From Methylotenera_A sp031399315 (GTDB lineage Bacteria > Pseudomonadota > Gammaproteobacteria > Burkholderiales > Methylophilaceae), in the NCBI GenBank assembly GCA_031399315.1, contig JANNOS010000035.1:1-51754 (forward strand): 51,754 bases of DNA, written 5' to 3'. This document shows, piece by piece, positions 7,243-14,761 of this stretch (position 1 is the first letter of the stretch; each line of letters opens with the position of its first letter). A program made the position numbers and the translations under genes. The notes under the pieces are model-generated. The model had not been told where the DNA came from, did not search any database, and saw only the letters and a list, made by a program, of their open reading frames with translations.

Positions 7243-10200
7243 ATGATGAATGTTTCTAGCTGGTCAATTAAAAACCCCGTTCCTGCGGTCATTTTATTTA
7301 TTCTGCTGAGTTTTGCAGGCATGTTAAGTTTTAATGCCATGAAAATTCAGAATTTTCCTGACTTAGATTTGCCTACAATCAACGTGGTTGCGGCTTTGCC
7401 AGGCGCATCACCAGCGCAGCTAGAGAATGAAGTTGCGCGTAAGCTTGAAAACTCAGTCGCTAAGTTACAGGGCTTAAAACATATTTACACTGAAATTACC
7501 GATGGCAGTGTGAGTTTGACTGCAGAGTTTAGGTTAGAGAAATCTACGCAAGAGGCCCTAGATGAAGTGCGTTCTGCAGTTTCAGAAGTGCGTGCCGATT
7601 TGCCTGCTGACTTGCGCGACCCGATAGTTTCTAAATTGAATGTCGCAGGCTCTCCCATTTTGGCCTTTACTATTTACTCCGAGCGGATGGATAGCGAGGA
7701 TTTATCTTGGTTTGTCGATGATACGTTGACGAAAAAATTGCTAGGGGTAAAGGGCGTTGGCGCGATTAGCCGTGTCGGTGGCGTTACGCGGCAGGTGATC
7801 GTTTCGTTAGATACCGCAAAATTACAATCGCTAAATGCGACTGCGGCGGATATTTCAAGGCAGTTGCGCAACTCACAAATTGAGGTGGCTGGCGGCTCAA
7901 CAAAAATGGGTGGTAGCGACCAACCTATTCGCACGTTCGCCAATGTGAAATCTGCGGCTGAGCTTGCCAAGCTTGAGATTGTGCTTAGTGATGGTAGAAA
8001 AATCCGCCTAGATCAAGTGGCTAATGTGACCGACACCTTTGCTGAACCAAAATCGATGGCTTTATTAAATGGCAAGCCTGTGGTTGGTTTTGATGTTACG
8101 CGCACCAAAGGTGCAAGTGAGATTGATGTAGGGAAGGGCGTGTATGCTGCCTTAGGCGAGATAAAGTTAAGGCACCCAGACATTCAAATAACCGAGGCGT
8201 TTAACTTTGTAACGCCCGTGCAAGAAGAGTTTGATGCTTCGATGACATTGCTGTACGAAGGTGCATTATTGGCTGTTTTGGTGGTCTGGTGGTTTCTGCG
8301 TGATTTGCGGGCGACGTTTGTTTCAGCGGTTGCCTTGCCGCTCTCGGTGATTCCCACCTTTATTGGTATGCATTATCTTGGATTTTCTATCAATGTAGTC
8401 ACTTTATTGGCACTGTCGTTGGTGGTCGGTATTTTGGTCGACGATGCGATTGTAGAAGTTGAAAATATCGTGCGCCACTTGCGCATGGGTAAAACGCCTT
8501 ATCAAGCCGCAATGGAGGCTGCAGATGAAATTGGTTTGGCAGTGATTGCCACAACATTTACTTTGGTGGCGGTATTTTTGCCGACTGCTTTTATGAGCGG
8601 CATCGCGGGTAAATTTTTTAAACAATTTGGCTGGACAGCAGCAATCGCGGTATTTGTATCGCTGGTGGTAGCGCGTGTGCTTACACCTATGATGGCGGCC
8701 TATATCATGAAACCTATTACGACAGGTGCGCCAAAAGATAGCGCAATCATGACGCTCTATATGCGGGCAAGTGCTTGGTGTTTGCGTAATCGACTCGTCA
8801 CAATATTGCTTGCCATAGGTTTTTTTATAGGCTCTTTAATGCTGATTCCTTTGCTGCAAAAAGGCTTTATTCCACCAGATGACAACTCGCAAACCCAAGT
8901 GCGTATTGAATTGGCGCCAGGTGCAACTTTATTAGAAACTAAAAACGCTTCAGAGCAAGCTAGGCAGATTTTAGAAGGCATTGCGCATGTTAAAAGTGTG
9001 TATACCACTATCGGCGGCGGCGCTGCCGGCACAGATCCATTTGCGGGCGGTGGCACTGTAGAAACACGTAAAGCGACACTGACGATATTACTAGATGAGC
9101 GTGGCGAACGCCCTAAAAAACAAGTGATAGAGGCAGAAATTCGACAAAAAATGCAGCAACTTGCTGGCGTACGGCTTAATGTGGGTTTGGGCGGCTCTGG
9201 TGAGAAATATGTGTTGGTATTAAGTAGCGAAGACGGCAATGCGCTAAAAGAAGCCGCCGCTGCGGTTGATAGAGATTTACGCAAAATTAAAGGTTTAGGT
9301 AATATTGCGTCAACCGCCGCATTGGTACGTACCGAGCTGATTGTGCGCCCAGATGTTGCTGCTGCTGCGGATTTAGGTGTTACAACGACCGCTATTGGTG
9401 AAACATTGCGCATTGCCACGGTAGGTGATTATGAACAATCGCTTGCTAAGCTTAACTTAGATAAGCGACAAGTGCCGATTGTCGTTAAGTTAGAAGATCA
9501 AGCTAAAACTGATTTAAATACGCTTAAAAAACTGGCAGTACCTGGCGCCAGAGGCCCAGTCATGCTTGAGCAAGTCGCTAATATGTCGTTTGAAGGCGGC
9601 TCGTCAGTCATTAATCGTTACGATAGGCAACGTAATGTGCAATTTAATATCGAGCTTTCCAGCATTCCTTTAGGTGATGCAACCGTTGCTGTTAAATCCA
9701 TGCCTAGCATTTTGCATCTACCGGCGGGTGTTTCGCAAGTTGAGTTAGGCGATTCTGAAATGATGGGTGAGTTATTTGCAAGCTTTGGTTTGGCCATGCT
9801 TACTGGGGTGATTTGTATTTACTTTGTGTTGGTACTGTTATTTAAAGACTTTTTACAACCAGTGACAATTTTAGTGGCATTGCCATTGTCACTTGGCGGT
9901 GCTTTTGTCGCGCTGCTGGTGGCTGGTAAAGCGTTTTCTATGCCATCGTTGATTGGCTTAATTATGCTCATGGGTATTGCGACTAAAAACTCTATATTGT
10001 TGGTTGAATATGCCATTATGGCCATGCGCGACCAGCATATGAGCCGCCTAGAAGCTATTTTAGACGCTTGCCATAAGCGCGCGCGACCGATTGTGATGAC
10101 CACCATTGCCATGACGGCCGGCATGATACCGATTGCATTGGCTTTAGGCTCGGGCGATGGCTCGTTTAGAAGCCCGATGGCGGTTGCGGTGATTGGCGGT

Positions 10201-10344
10201 TTACTCACATCTACCGTATTAAGTTTGCTAGTAATTCCAGTTGCATTTACCTTTGTAGATGACTTTCACCAGTTTATTGCAAGGCTTTGGCATGCAGCCA
10301 GAAAAACCAAGCATGAGGTTAAAACCAAACATGAGGCTATTTAA
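7243..10344 (+). CDS. RND efflux inner-membrane transporter (AcrB/HAE1-like)
   Basis: The full-length 1033-residue proton-driven pump has the usual twelve membrane helices and two large periplasmic loops. The proton relay is present: Asp400 and Asp401 in GILVDDAIVEVEN (TM4) and Lys915 in GIATKNSILLVEYA (TM10). The N-terminus WSIKNPVPAVILFILLSFAGMLSF and the segment IQNFPDLDLPTINV are typical of the multidrug (HAE1) branch rather than heavy-metal pumps. The substrate cannot be named. ATG codons at 7243 and 7246 are both possible starts. It ends the operon; the next gene begins 81 bases later without a clear terminator. Confidence 0.93.
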   Translation: MMNVSSWSIKNPVPAVILFILLSFAGMLSFNAMKIQNFPDLDLPTINVVAALPGASPAQLENEVARKLENSVAKLQGLKHIYTEITDGSVSLTAEFRLEKSTQEALDEVRSAVSEVRADLPADLRDPIVSKLNVAGSPILAFTIYSERMDSEDLSWFVDDTLTKKLLGVKGVGAISRVGGVTRQVIVSLDTAKLQSLNATAADISRQLRNSQIEVAGGSTKMGGSDQPIRTFANVKSAAELAKLEIVLSDGRKIRLDQVANVTDTFAEPKSMALLNGKPVVGFDVTRTKGASEIDVGKGVYAALGEIKLRHPDIQITEAFNFVTPVQEEFDASMTLLYEGALLAVLVVWWFLRDLRATFVSAVALPLSVIPTFIGMHYLGFSINVVTLLALSLVVGILVDDAIVEVENIVRHLRMGKTPYQAAMEAADEIGLAVIATTFTLVAVFLPTAFMSGIAGKFFKQFGWTAAIAVFVSLVVARVLTPMMAAYIMKPITTGAPKDSAIMTLYMRASAWCLRNRLVTILLAIGFFIGSLMLIPLLQKGFIPPDDNSQTQVRIELAPGATLLETKNASEQARQILEGIAHVKSVYTTIGGGAAGTDPFAGGGTVETRKATLTILLDERGERPKKQVIEAEIRQKMQQLAGVRLNVGLGGSGEKYVLVLSSEDGNALKEAAAAVDRDLRKIKGLGNIASTAALVRTELIVRPDVAAAADLGVTTTAIGETLRIATVGDYEQSLAKLNLDKRQVPIVVKLEDQAKTDLNTLKKLAVPGARGPVMLEQVANMSFEGGSSVINRYDRQRNVQFNIELSSIPLGDATVAVKSMPSILHLPAGVSQVELGDSEMMGELFASFGLAMLTGVICIYFVLVLLFKDFLQPVTILVALPLSLGGAFVALLVAGKAFSMPSLIGLIMLMGIATKNSILLVEYAIMAMRDQHMSRLEAILDACHKRARPIVMTTIAMTAGMIPIALALGSGDGSFRSPMAVAVIGGLLTSTVLSLLVIPVAFTFVDDFHQFIARLWHAARKTKHEVKTKHEAI

Positions 10345-10425
10345 TTAAAAAATAGATAAAAATATCACGAGGTAAGTGAAAGCAAGATAAAATGGGTTGC
10401 TTCTGCAATCAAAAGAGAATCGGCT

Positions 10426-11223
10426 GTGTGGCTTCATACTAGATGTAATATTACTTTTGATGTGAGCGTGGCAACACCATTTATCCTCATGCTTCGTCCT
10501 CGCAGTGGCGTAAATCAATGGGTGGCGCGTGAATCATACACGTTGAATCCCAGCATACCTGTGGTGGAATATACCGACAATTACGGCAATCTATGTCAGC
10601 GGCTTATCGCGCCCCTAGGTGAGTTCAGCATCAGTACCTCTGCAGACATACTTACGGCAGATGGCATTGATGTGTGTCTAGGTGCGCCTTTTGACGAGGT
10701 GCAAAACTTGCCTGACGCGGTGTTAACTTACTTATTGCCTACGCGTTATTGTGAATCAGATCGATTTATAGACCTTGGTCAGGAGATAGTAGCAGGCTTA
10801 GTCCCAGGCTATGATCAGGTCAATGCCATTGTTGCATGGATACGCAGTAATATACGCTTCAACTCCGACTCCATGCACTATCAGCTATCGGCGGTAGAAG
10901 TTAATCAGCAGCGCGAAGGCGTATGTCGTGATCTTGCGCATTTAGGCATCGCGCTATGCCGCGGCTTATCTATCCCGGCGCGCATGGTTGTTGGTTACTT
11001 ACATGGGCTTCAGCCTATGGATTTTCATGCATGGTTCGAAGCCTACGTGGGCGGGCGTTGGTATACTTTTGATGCCACTCAGCCGTATCCAATCGGCGGT
11101 CGAATCACCGTCGCTTATGGGCGAGATGCTGCAGATGTGGCGATATTCAATCAATTCGGTCCATCTTTATATCCGCGAATTATGGCGGTTGACGTTGAAA
11201 TGCTAGACGCTGCACCAAGTTAA
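10426..11223 (+). CDS. Transglutaminase-like cysteine protease family protein (first of pair)
   Basis: This 265-residue soluble protein starts with GTG. An N-terminal bacterial transglutaminase beta domain (residues ~1-85) is followed by a transglutaminase core. The triad is visible as Cys167 (REGVCRDLAHLG), His201 (MDFHAWFEAYVG) and Asp216 (YTFDATQPYP). There is no signal peptide, so it is probably cytoplasmic. Relatives act as peptidases, amidases or cross-linkers, and many bacterial members have no assigned substrate. It is followed four bases later by a second gene of the same architecture. No alpha-E or ATP-grasp partner gene, common beside such proteins, is present. Confidence 0.88.
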   Translation: MWLHTRCNITFDVSVATPFILMLRPRSGVNQWVARESYTLNPSIPVVEYTDNYGNLCQRLIAPLGEFSISTSADILTADGIDVCLGAPFDEVQNLPDAVLTYLLPTRYCESDRFIDLGQEIVAGLVPGYDQVNAIVAWIRSNIRFNSDSMHYQLSAVEVNQQREGVCRDLAHLGIALCRGLSIPARMVVGYLHGLQPMDFHAWFEAYVGGRWYTFDATQPYPIGGRITVAYGRDAADVAIFNQFGPSLYPRIMAVDVEMLDAAPS

Positions 11224-11227
11224 GCTT

Positions 11228-12082
11228 ATGCAAAGACTACGCATTAAACATGTAACGGAATATCATTTTCCAGCGGAAGTGACACTCAACCAGCACAAGC
11301 TTTTACTGCGCCCCCGTGAAGGCCATGATGTGCGTATTGAGTCGTCTAAGCTAGACATCACGCCTGCCTACAATATCAAATGGCAACGTGACGTGCTTGA
11401 TAACTCACTTGCCATCGTCAACTTCTTAGCGCGCGCCAATAAGCTCACTATCGCCAGTGAAGTGGTTATTCAGCATTACGAGCAAGCACCGTATGACTTT
11501 AGGGTTGAGGAGTATGCTGTGAATTATCCTTTTACCTATAACTTACAAGAACAAGCTGACTTAGCCGCATTTCAAAGCCCAATTTTTTTGAACGATCAAA
11601 CGATTGTCAATAATTGGTTACAACAGTTTCAACTATATGGCATGGAAACTTTTAGCTTATTATTGAAATTAAACCAGTCTATAAACCAAAAATTTAGCTA
11701 TCAAATGCGAGAAGAAGCAGGAGTTCAGTCGCCCTCATTGACGTTATCGAAGGGAAGTGGGTCATGCCGTGATTATGCGACACTTTTTATTGAAGCTTGC
11801 CGCAACTTAGGCTTAGCCAGCCGTTTTGTCAGTGGATATATACATGCACCTGCAACAGAGTATGGCAATGCCGCAACGCATGCATGGGCAGAAGTCTATC
11901 TGCCAGGTACAGGCTGGAAAGGATTTGACCCGACATCAGGTGAAGTCACTGGAAATCGACATATTGCGGTTGCCGTAGCGCGTGACCCAGAAACGGTTTC
12001 ACCAGTTTCTGGAAGTTTTACAGGTTTAGGGATGATGACACCAATGATGGTGGTGAATGTGCAAGTTAATTTAATTACATAA
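11228..12082 (+). CDS. Transglutaminase-like cysteine protease family protein (second of pair)
   Basis: The 284-residue protein has an N-terminal bacterial transglutaminase domain (LRIKHVTEYHFPAEVTLNQHKLLLRPREGHDVRI). Its core triad is Cys180 (GSGSCRDYATLF), His218 (THAWAEVYLPG) and Asp234 (GFDPTSGE). The C-terminal HIAVAVARDPETVSPVSG is the conserved family tail. No signal peptide is seen. It belongs to the same superfamily as its upstream neighbour but to a different subtype, being longer and carrying the HIAVAVARDP tail, so this looks like an ancient pair rather than a fresh duplication. The two probably form one transcript. Substrate unknown. Confidence 0.88.
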   Translation: MQRLRIKHVTEYHFPAEVTLNQHKLLLRPREGHDVRIESSKLDITPAYNIKWQRDVLDNSLAIVNFLARANKLTIASEVVIQHYEQAPYDFRVEEYAVNYPFTYNLQEQADLAAFQSPIFLNDQTIVNNWLQQFQLYGMETFSLLLKLNQSINQKFSYQMREEAGVQSPSLTLSKGSGSCRDYATLFIEACRNLGLASRFVSGYIHAPATEYGNAATHAWAEVYLPGTGWKGFDPTSGEVTGNRHIAVAVARDPETVSPVSGSFTGLGMMTPMMVVNVQVNLIT

Positions 12083-12104
12083 TGCTACGCAAGCGCTAAA
12101 AAAC

Positions 12105-12194
12105 ATGCTCTGAGAGGCAGTACCCCAGGGCACCTTCTCTCAAACTCACTTCATGAGTTTGATTCACCTTGTATCCATGCGGGTGGTAGAGCAT
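12105..12194 (-). ncRNA. Candidate structured RNA: three hairpins closed by a 7-bp stem
   Basis: On the minus strand, ATGCTCT (12194-12188) pairs with AGAGCAT (12111-12105). Enclosed are a CACC/GGTG hairpin, a nine-pair TCAAACTCA/TGAGTTTGA hairpin with loop TGAAG, and a hairpin with GAGAG/CTCTC closing a second helix. Directly after the closing stem come G and six U (12103-12098). The element follows the stop of the parA-like gene and lies tail-to-tail with the transglutaminase gene. It may be an elaborate terminator, a 3' UTR-derived small RNA or an unknown RNA class. I do not recognise a known family. Confidence 0.45.
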
Positions 12195-12204
12195 CTATTT
12201 TAAC

Positions 12205-12810
12205 TTAAACCTTTGCAATCCATTGCAGCAAACGCTTCCACTGCGCAATTTCTTGCTCCACTAGAGAAGGGCGCATATCAAAGATGCTTAAGCCTTGCTC
12301 TGCCGCCGTGACGTAAACTTGTGTATTACGTAGATAAGCCAATACGGGTAGATTAGATTCTTGCATAAACGCGGCGAGTTTTACGGCAGAGTTTGTACGC
12401 ATATTTACGCGCATGCCCACAAGCGCCACAAAAGTTTTATTTTTGCGTATACTTTTTTCTTCTGCAAGCGCTTCCAAAAAGTCGCTAGTGGCACCTATAT
12501 CAAAGGCAGATGGTTGAATCGGCACAATCACGCAATCAGCTGTTTTAACTGCATCAGTCAGTTTTTCATCGCGCAATCCAGCGGGCGAATCGATGATCAA
12601 CCAATCTAACTTTTCAGCTTTTTTGTTGTTAGTATAAATTGTTGGCGCATCGTCAGGGCGACGCGCTAGCCAATTAGCTGACGATTGTTGGCGGTCTAAG
12701 TCTTGTAGCAACACTTGTTTGCCGCGCATCGCAAAGTAACCAGCCAAATTGGTAGCCAGCGTACTTTTTCCGCTGCCACCTTTGGGGTTGGCTATCAAAA
12801 TATTCTTCAT
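12205..12810 (-). CDS. Orphan ParA/MinD-family ATPase
   Basis: This 201-residue deviant-Walker ATPase has the A motif KGGSGKST at residues ~10-17, LLQDLDRQQSSANWLARR for the A' region and LDWLIIDSPAGL for Walker B. Such proteins dimerise on ATP and position DNA, carboxysomes, chemoreceptors or other cargo. There is no N-terminal DNA-binding extension and no ParB gene nearby, so it is not a standard chromosome or plasmid partition pair. A small divergent gene at 12997 might be a partner, though nothing in it proves that. A 6-bp-arm palindrome lies just upstream. Confidence 0.88.
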   Translation of the reverse strand: MKNILIANPKGGSGKSTLATNLAGYFAMRGKQVLLQDLDRQQSSANWLARRPDDAPTIYTNNKKAEKLDWLIIDSPAGLRDEKLTDAVKTADCVIVPIQPSAFDIGATSDFLEALAEEKSIRKNKTFVALVGMRVNMRTNSAVKLAAFMQESNLPVLAYLRNTQVYVTAAEQGLSIFDMRPSLVEQEIAQWKRLLQWIAKV

Positions 12811-12828
12811 CTATATTACCCCCATTAG

Positions 12829-12844
12829 AACCGTATAAACGGTT
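12829..12844. promoter_or_regulatory. Palindrome upstream of the ParA-like gene
   Basis: AACCGT and ACGGTT flank ATAA as an inverted repeat, 19 bases before the ParA-like start. The position suits an operator, possibly autoregulatory. The regulator is unknown. Confidence 0.5.
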
Positions 12845-12996
12845 TATCATACGTTAATTATGATTTAAAACAAGTAATTAAGTGGCTAGTCTTTGTCACA
12901 AAACTGTCACACACATAAATCTTCATTAGCCTATACTTGCGCATGATTTTGCAGTGTTTTTTTGCATAACTGAAATACTATAAATGGGGATAGTAA

Positions 12997-13257
12997 ATGA
13001 AACGAAAACCTGATGATGCCTACTTAGAAAAAGCAAAAAAATTAAATAAAGAACAAGTAGAACGCCTAAATAGTCGTATGCGTAATAAACTGACACGCAG
13101 AACAGAAGATAAAAAACTTACCGAACTTGAAGCGCTAGCAGTGCAGTTGGAACTGGAAGATGAGCAACTAGAAGAATGGCGCGAAGAAAGACGTAAACTT
13201 AACGAAAAACTAGAAGCAAAACTTAAAGCTAAAAGCGCAGAAAAAGCTAAAAGTTAA
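12997..13257 (+). CDS. Small highly charged coiled-coil-like protein, unknown
   Basis: This 86-residue protein is dominated by K, E, R and L; a heptad-like helix spans ELEALAVQLELEDEQLEEWREERRKL near residues 43-68. The ATG is preceded by GGGGA at suitable spacing. It is divergent from the ParA-like ATPase, with a 186-bp shared upstream region. No family is recognised. The charge pattern suits an RNA- or DNA-associated helix or a small partner protein, but no function can be assigned. Confidence 0.7.
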   Translation: MKRKPDDAYLEKAKKLNKEQVERLNSRMRNKLTRRTEDKKLTELEALAVQLELEDEQLEEWREERRKLNEKLEAKLKAKSAEKAKS

Positions 13258-13491
13258 TTTTTTGATACCGTTAAACCAATATCATTAAACTAGTATCACT
13301 AAAACTAGTGTCATTTAAAAAGATGTTCTGGAAGCCAATATCTATAAGGGCTTCAGGCATGAATAACCAGCTTTGACGTGTAAATAACCAACTTTAGTTG
13401 GTGTATTTCACGGGCAAGCCAATTACTGGCTTAGCTGGTATATTCTGCGGGGACAACCCTTGCGGTTGCAGGGCAGTGATTTTATTCATAA
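13258..13491. other. Gene-free stretch with three small hairpins and short repeats
   Basis: Between two convergent genes lie near-direct repeats AATAACCAGCTTT and AATAACCAACTTT (about 13362 and 13384). There is a CCAAC/GTTGG hairpin, a GCCA/TGGC hairpin and a CTGC/GCAG-flanked CAACC/GGTTG hairpin (minus-strand reading). No long U-run follows, so it is not a clean terminator. It may be 3' UTR structure for either gene. Confidence 0.4.
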
Positions 13492-13947
13492 TTATAAGAA
13501 TACTCTGCGCGCTTGTAGTTGCGTGCTTTCCCAGTTTAAATGCTGGTAATAAGCAAGGGCATCACTATTTTCAATATCTACCAGTAATTGCGCGCGCGTA
13601 GCGCCCTTATTTTTTGCCCAAGTGAGTGCGTTTTGTAGTAATTGTTTACCAATGCCATGCCCTCTGTAGGCGTCATCTATGATCATATCTTCTACCCATG
13701 CTGATGCTGCGCCTTGTGCGGTAGAAATCACCAGCTGCGCGCTGACCATGCCAATCGCCTTTCCAGTCGTATTTCTAGCGACTTGAATAGTAGCGGCAGC
13801 ATCATTTTTGAGTAACAACTCAAGCCCTTTTTTCTGCTTGCTGGTGTCAGGGTTAAAGTCTTTTTCGATACTAAATAGAATAGATAACAAACGTATCAAA
13901 TCTGTAATATCGGTCATCGTTGCTTGACTGTATGTGATATTTTCCAT
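13492..13947 (-). CDS. GNAT-family N-acetyltransferase
   Basis: This 151-residue single-domain acetyltransferase has the acetyl-CoA-binding motif A VEDMIIDDAYRGHGIGKQLLQNAL (RGHGIG loop) at residues ~85-110 and a C-terminal NSDALAYYQHLNWE. The substrate is not identifiable. It follows the XRE-cupin gene by two bases and is surely cotranscribed with it. That unit is divergent from the methylamine operon, so a role with amines or glutamate-like compounds is conceivable but is inference only. Confidence 0.88.
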   Translation of the reverse strand: MENITYSQATMTDITDLIRLLSILFSIEKDFNPDTSKQKKGLELLLKNDAAATIQVARNTTGKAIGMVSAQLVISTAQGAASAWVEDMIIDDAYRGHGIGKQLLQNALTWAKNKGATRAQLLVDIENSDALAYYQHLNWESTQLQARRVFL

Positions 13948-13949
13948 GT

Positions 13950-14600
13950 TTAGTCTTCTGCCTGTTCTTGCACCAGTTCTTGAATGGGTGAATCATAATG
14001 AATAATCGCTAAAAATTTAATCGGCGTTTTGATGAGATTTTCTGGACGGTGTGGAATTTCACCGCGAAACGTCAACGAATCGCCGCTATTGAGTACAAAA
14101 GTCTCTTCGCCCACGCGATATTCCAGCACGCCTTCTAACATATAAATAAACTCTGTACCAGGGTGCTCAAATGCAGGAAATTGCTCAAGAGAGTCTTCCA
14201 GCGAAATTAAAAATGGTTCAAACGTTTTATGTGGACCTTGGTCGTAAGCCAGTAATTGATAGGTGTGGCCAAGGCCTGTGCCTCGCCGTACCACCTCCAT
14301 ACCTTCGCCTTTTTTCACCAATTGCGCGGCGCCACGCGGCAGGTTATAGTTTTGGAATAACTTAGCCAGAGTCACCCCTAAGGCGTTTGCAAGTTGCTCA
14401 AGGGTTTCTAGGCTAGTAGCTGCAAGACTATTTTCAATTTTGCTCAACATACCTCGGCTAATACCTGCCCGCTCTGAAACCGCAGCAATGGTCAGGTTGT
14501 GATCTAAGCGCAACTGGCGAATGGTAGCGCCCAAGTGTCGCCCGAGCGATTTACTGGGAACTTCAGTTTTTTGATGATCAATTTCTAATTTTGATGTCAT
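13950..14600 (-). CDS. XRE-family regulator with C-terminal cupin, likely controls mgd-gmaS-mgs
   Basis: The 216-residue regulator has a helix-turn-helix at residues ~25-80 (TIRQLRLDHNLTIAAVSERAGISRGMLSKIENS). A C-terminal cupin_2 domain (~120-205) includes HPGTEFIYMLEGVLEYRVGEETFVLNSGDSLTF. PuuR-like XRE-cupins often sense small nitrogen compounds and repress adjacent catabolic genes. The gene is divergent from mgdA across a 161-bp region with three GTTTCAT copies. Regulation of the methylamine operon is a strong positional inference, not demonstrated. Confidence 0.9.
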   Translation of the reverse strand: MTSKLEIDHQKTEVPSKSLGRHLGATIRQLRLDHNLTIAAVSERAGISRGMLSKIENSLAATSLETLEQLANALGVTLAKLFQNYNLPRGAAQLVKKGEGMEVVRRGTGLGHTYQLLAYDQGPHKTFEPFLISLEDSLEQFPAFEHPGTEFIYMLEGVLEYRVGEETFVLNSGDSLTFRGEIPHRPENLIKTPIKFLAIIHYDSPIQELVQEQAED

Positions 14601-14647
14601 TGTTTGGACAAATTTATCATTCTAAAAGTAGGCTAACTCTAACACAA

Positions 14648-14728
14648 GTTTCATTAAAAGAAAAAATGTTTCATAATTCACTTGAAATTTGGCCGGGCAT
14701 ATGGCTAAATACGCTTAAATAGTTTCAT
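14648..14728 (+). promoter_or_regulatory. mgd operon promoter region with three GTTTCAT repeats
   Basis: GTTTCAT occurs at 14648-14654, 14668-14674 and 14722-14728; the first two are exactly 20 bp apart. A sigma-70-like pair TTGAAA (14682-14687) and CTAAAT (14705-14710), spaced 17, lies between the second and third copies. The repeats are candidate sites for the divergent XRE-cupin protein. Confidence 0.45.
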
Positions 14729-14761
14729 ATAAGTTAATAAAGTTAATTATTAGGTCAATAA

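Noticed and set aside
8757..9419. Long antisense reading frame opposite the RND transporter gene
   Set aside because: It is a shadow of a strongly conserved coding sequence, with low-complexity A/S/P-rich translation and no ribosome site.
12105..12194. Resemblance to a long-variable-arm tRNA (7-bp closing stem, about 90 nt)
   Set aside because: No T-loop GGTTCRANTCC or D-loop GG motif on either strand, and the hairpins do not fit the tRNA arm spacing.
14689..14705. Sigma-54-like TTGG...GGCT upstream of mgdA
   Set aside because: GG and GC are 11 bases apart instead of 10 and the GCAC part is missing.
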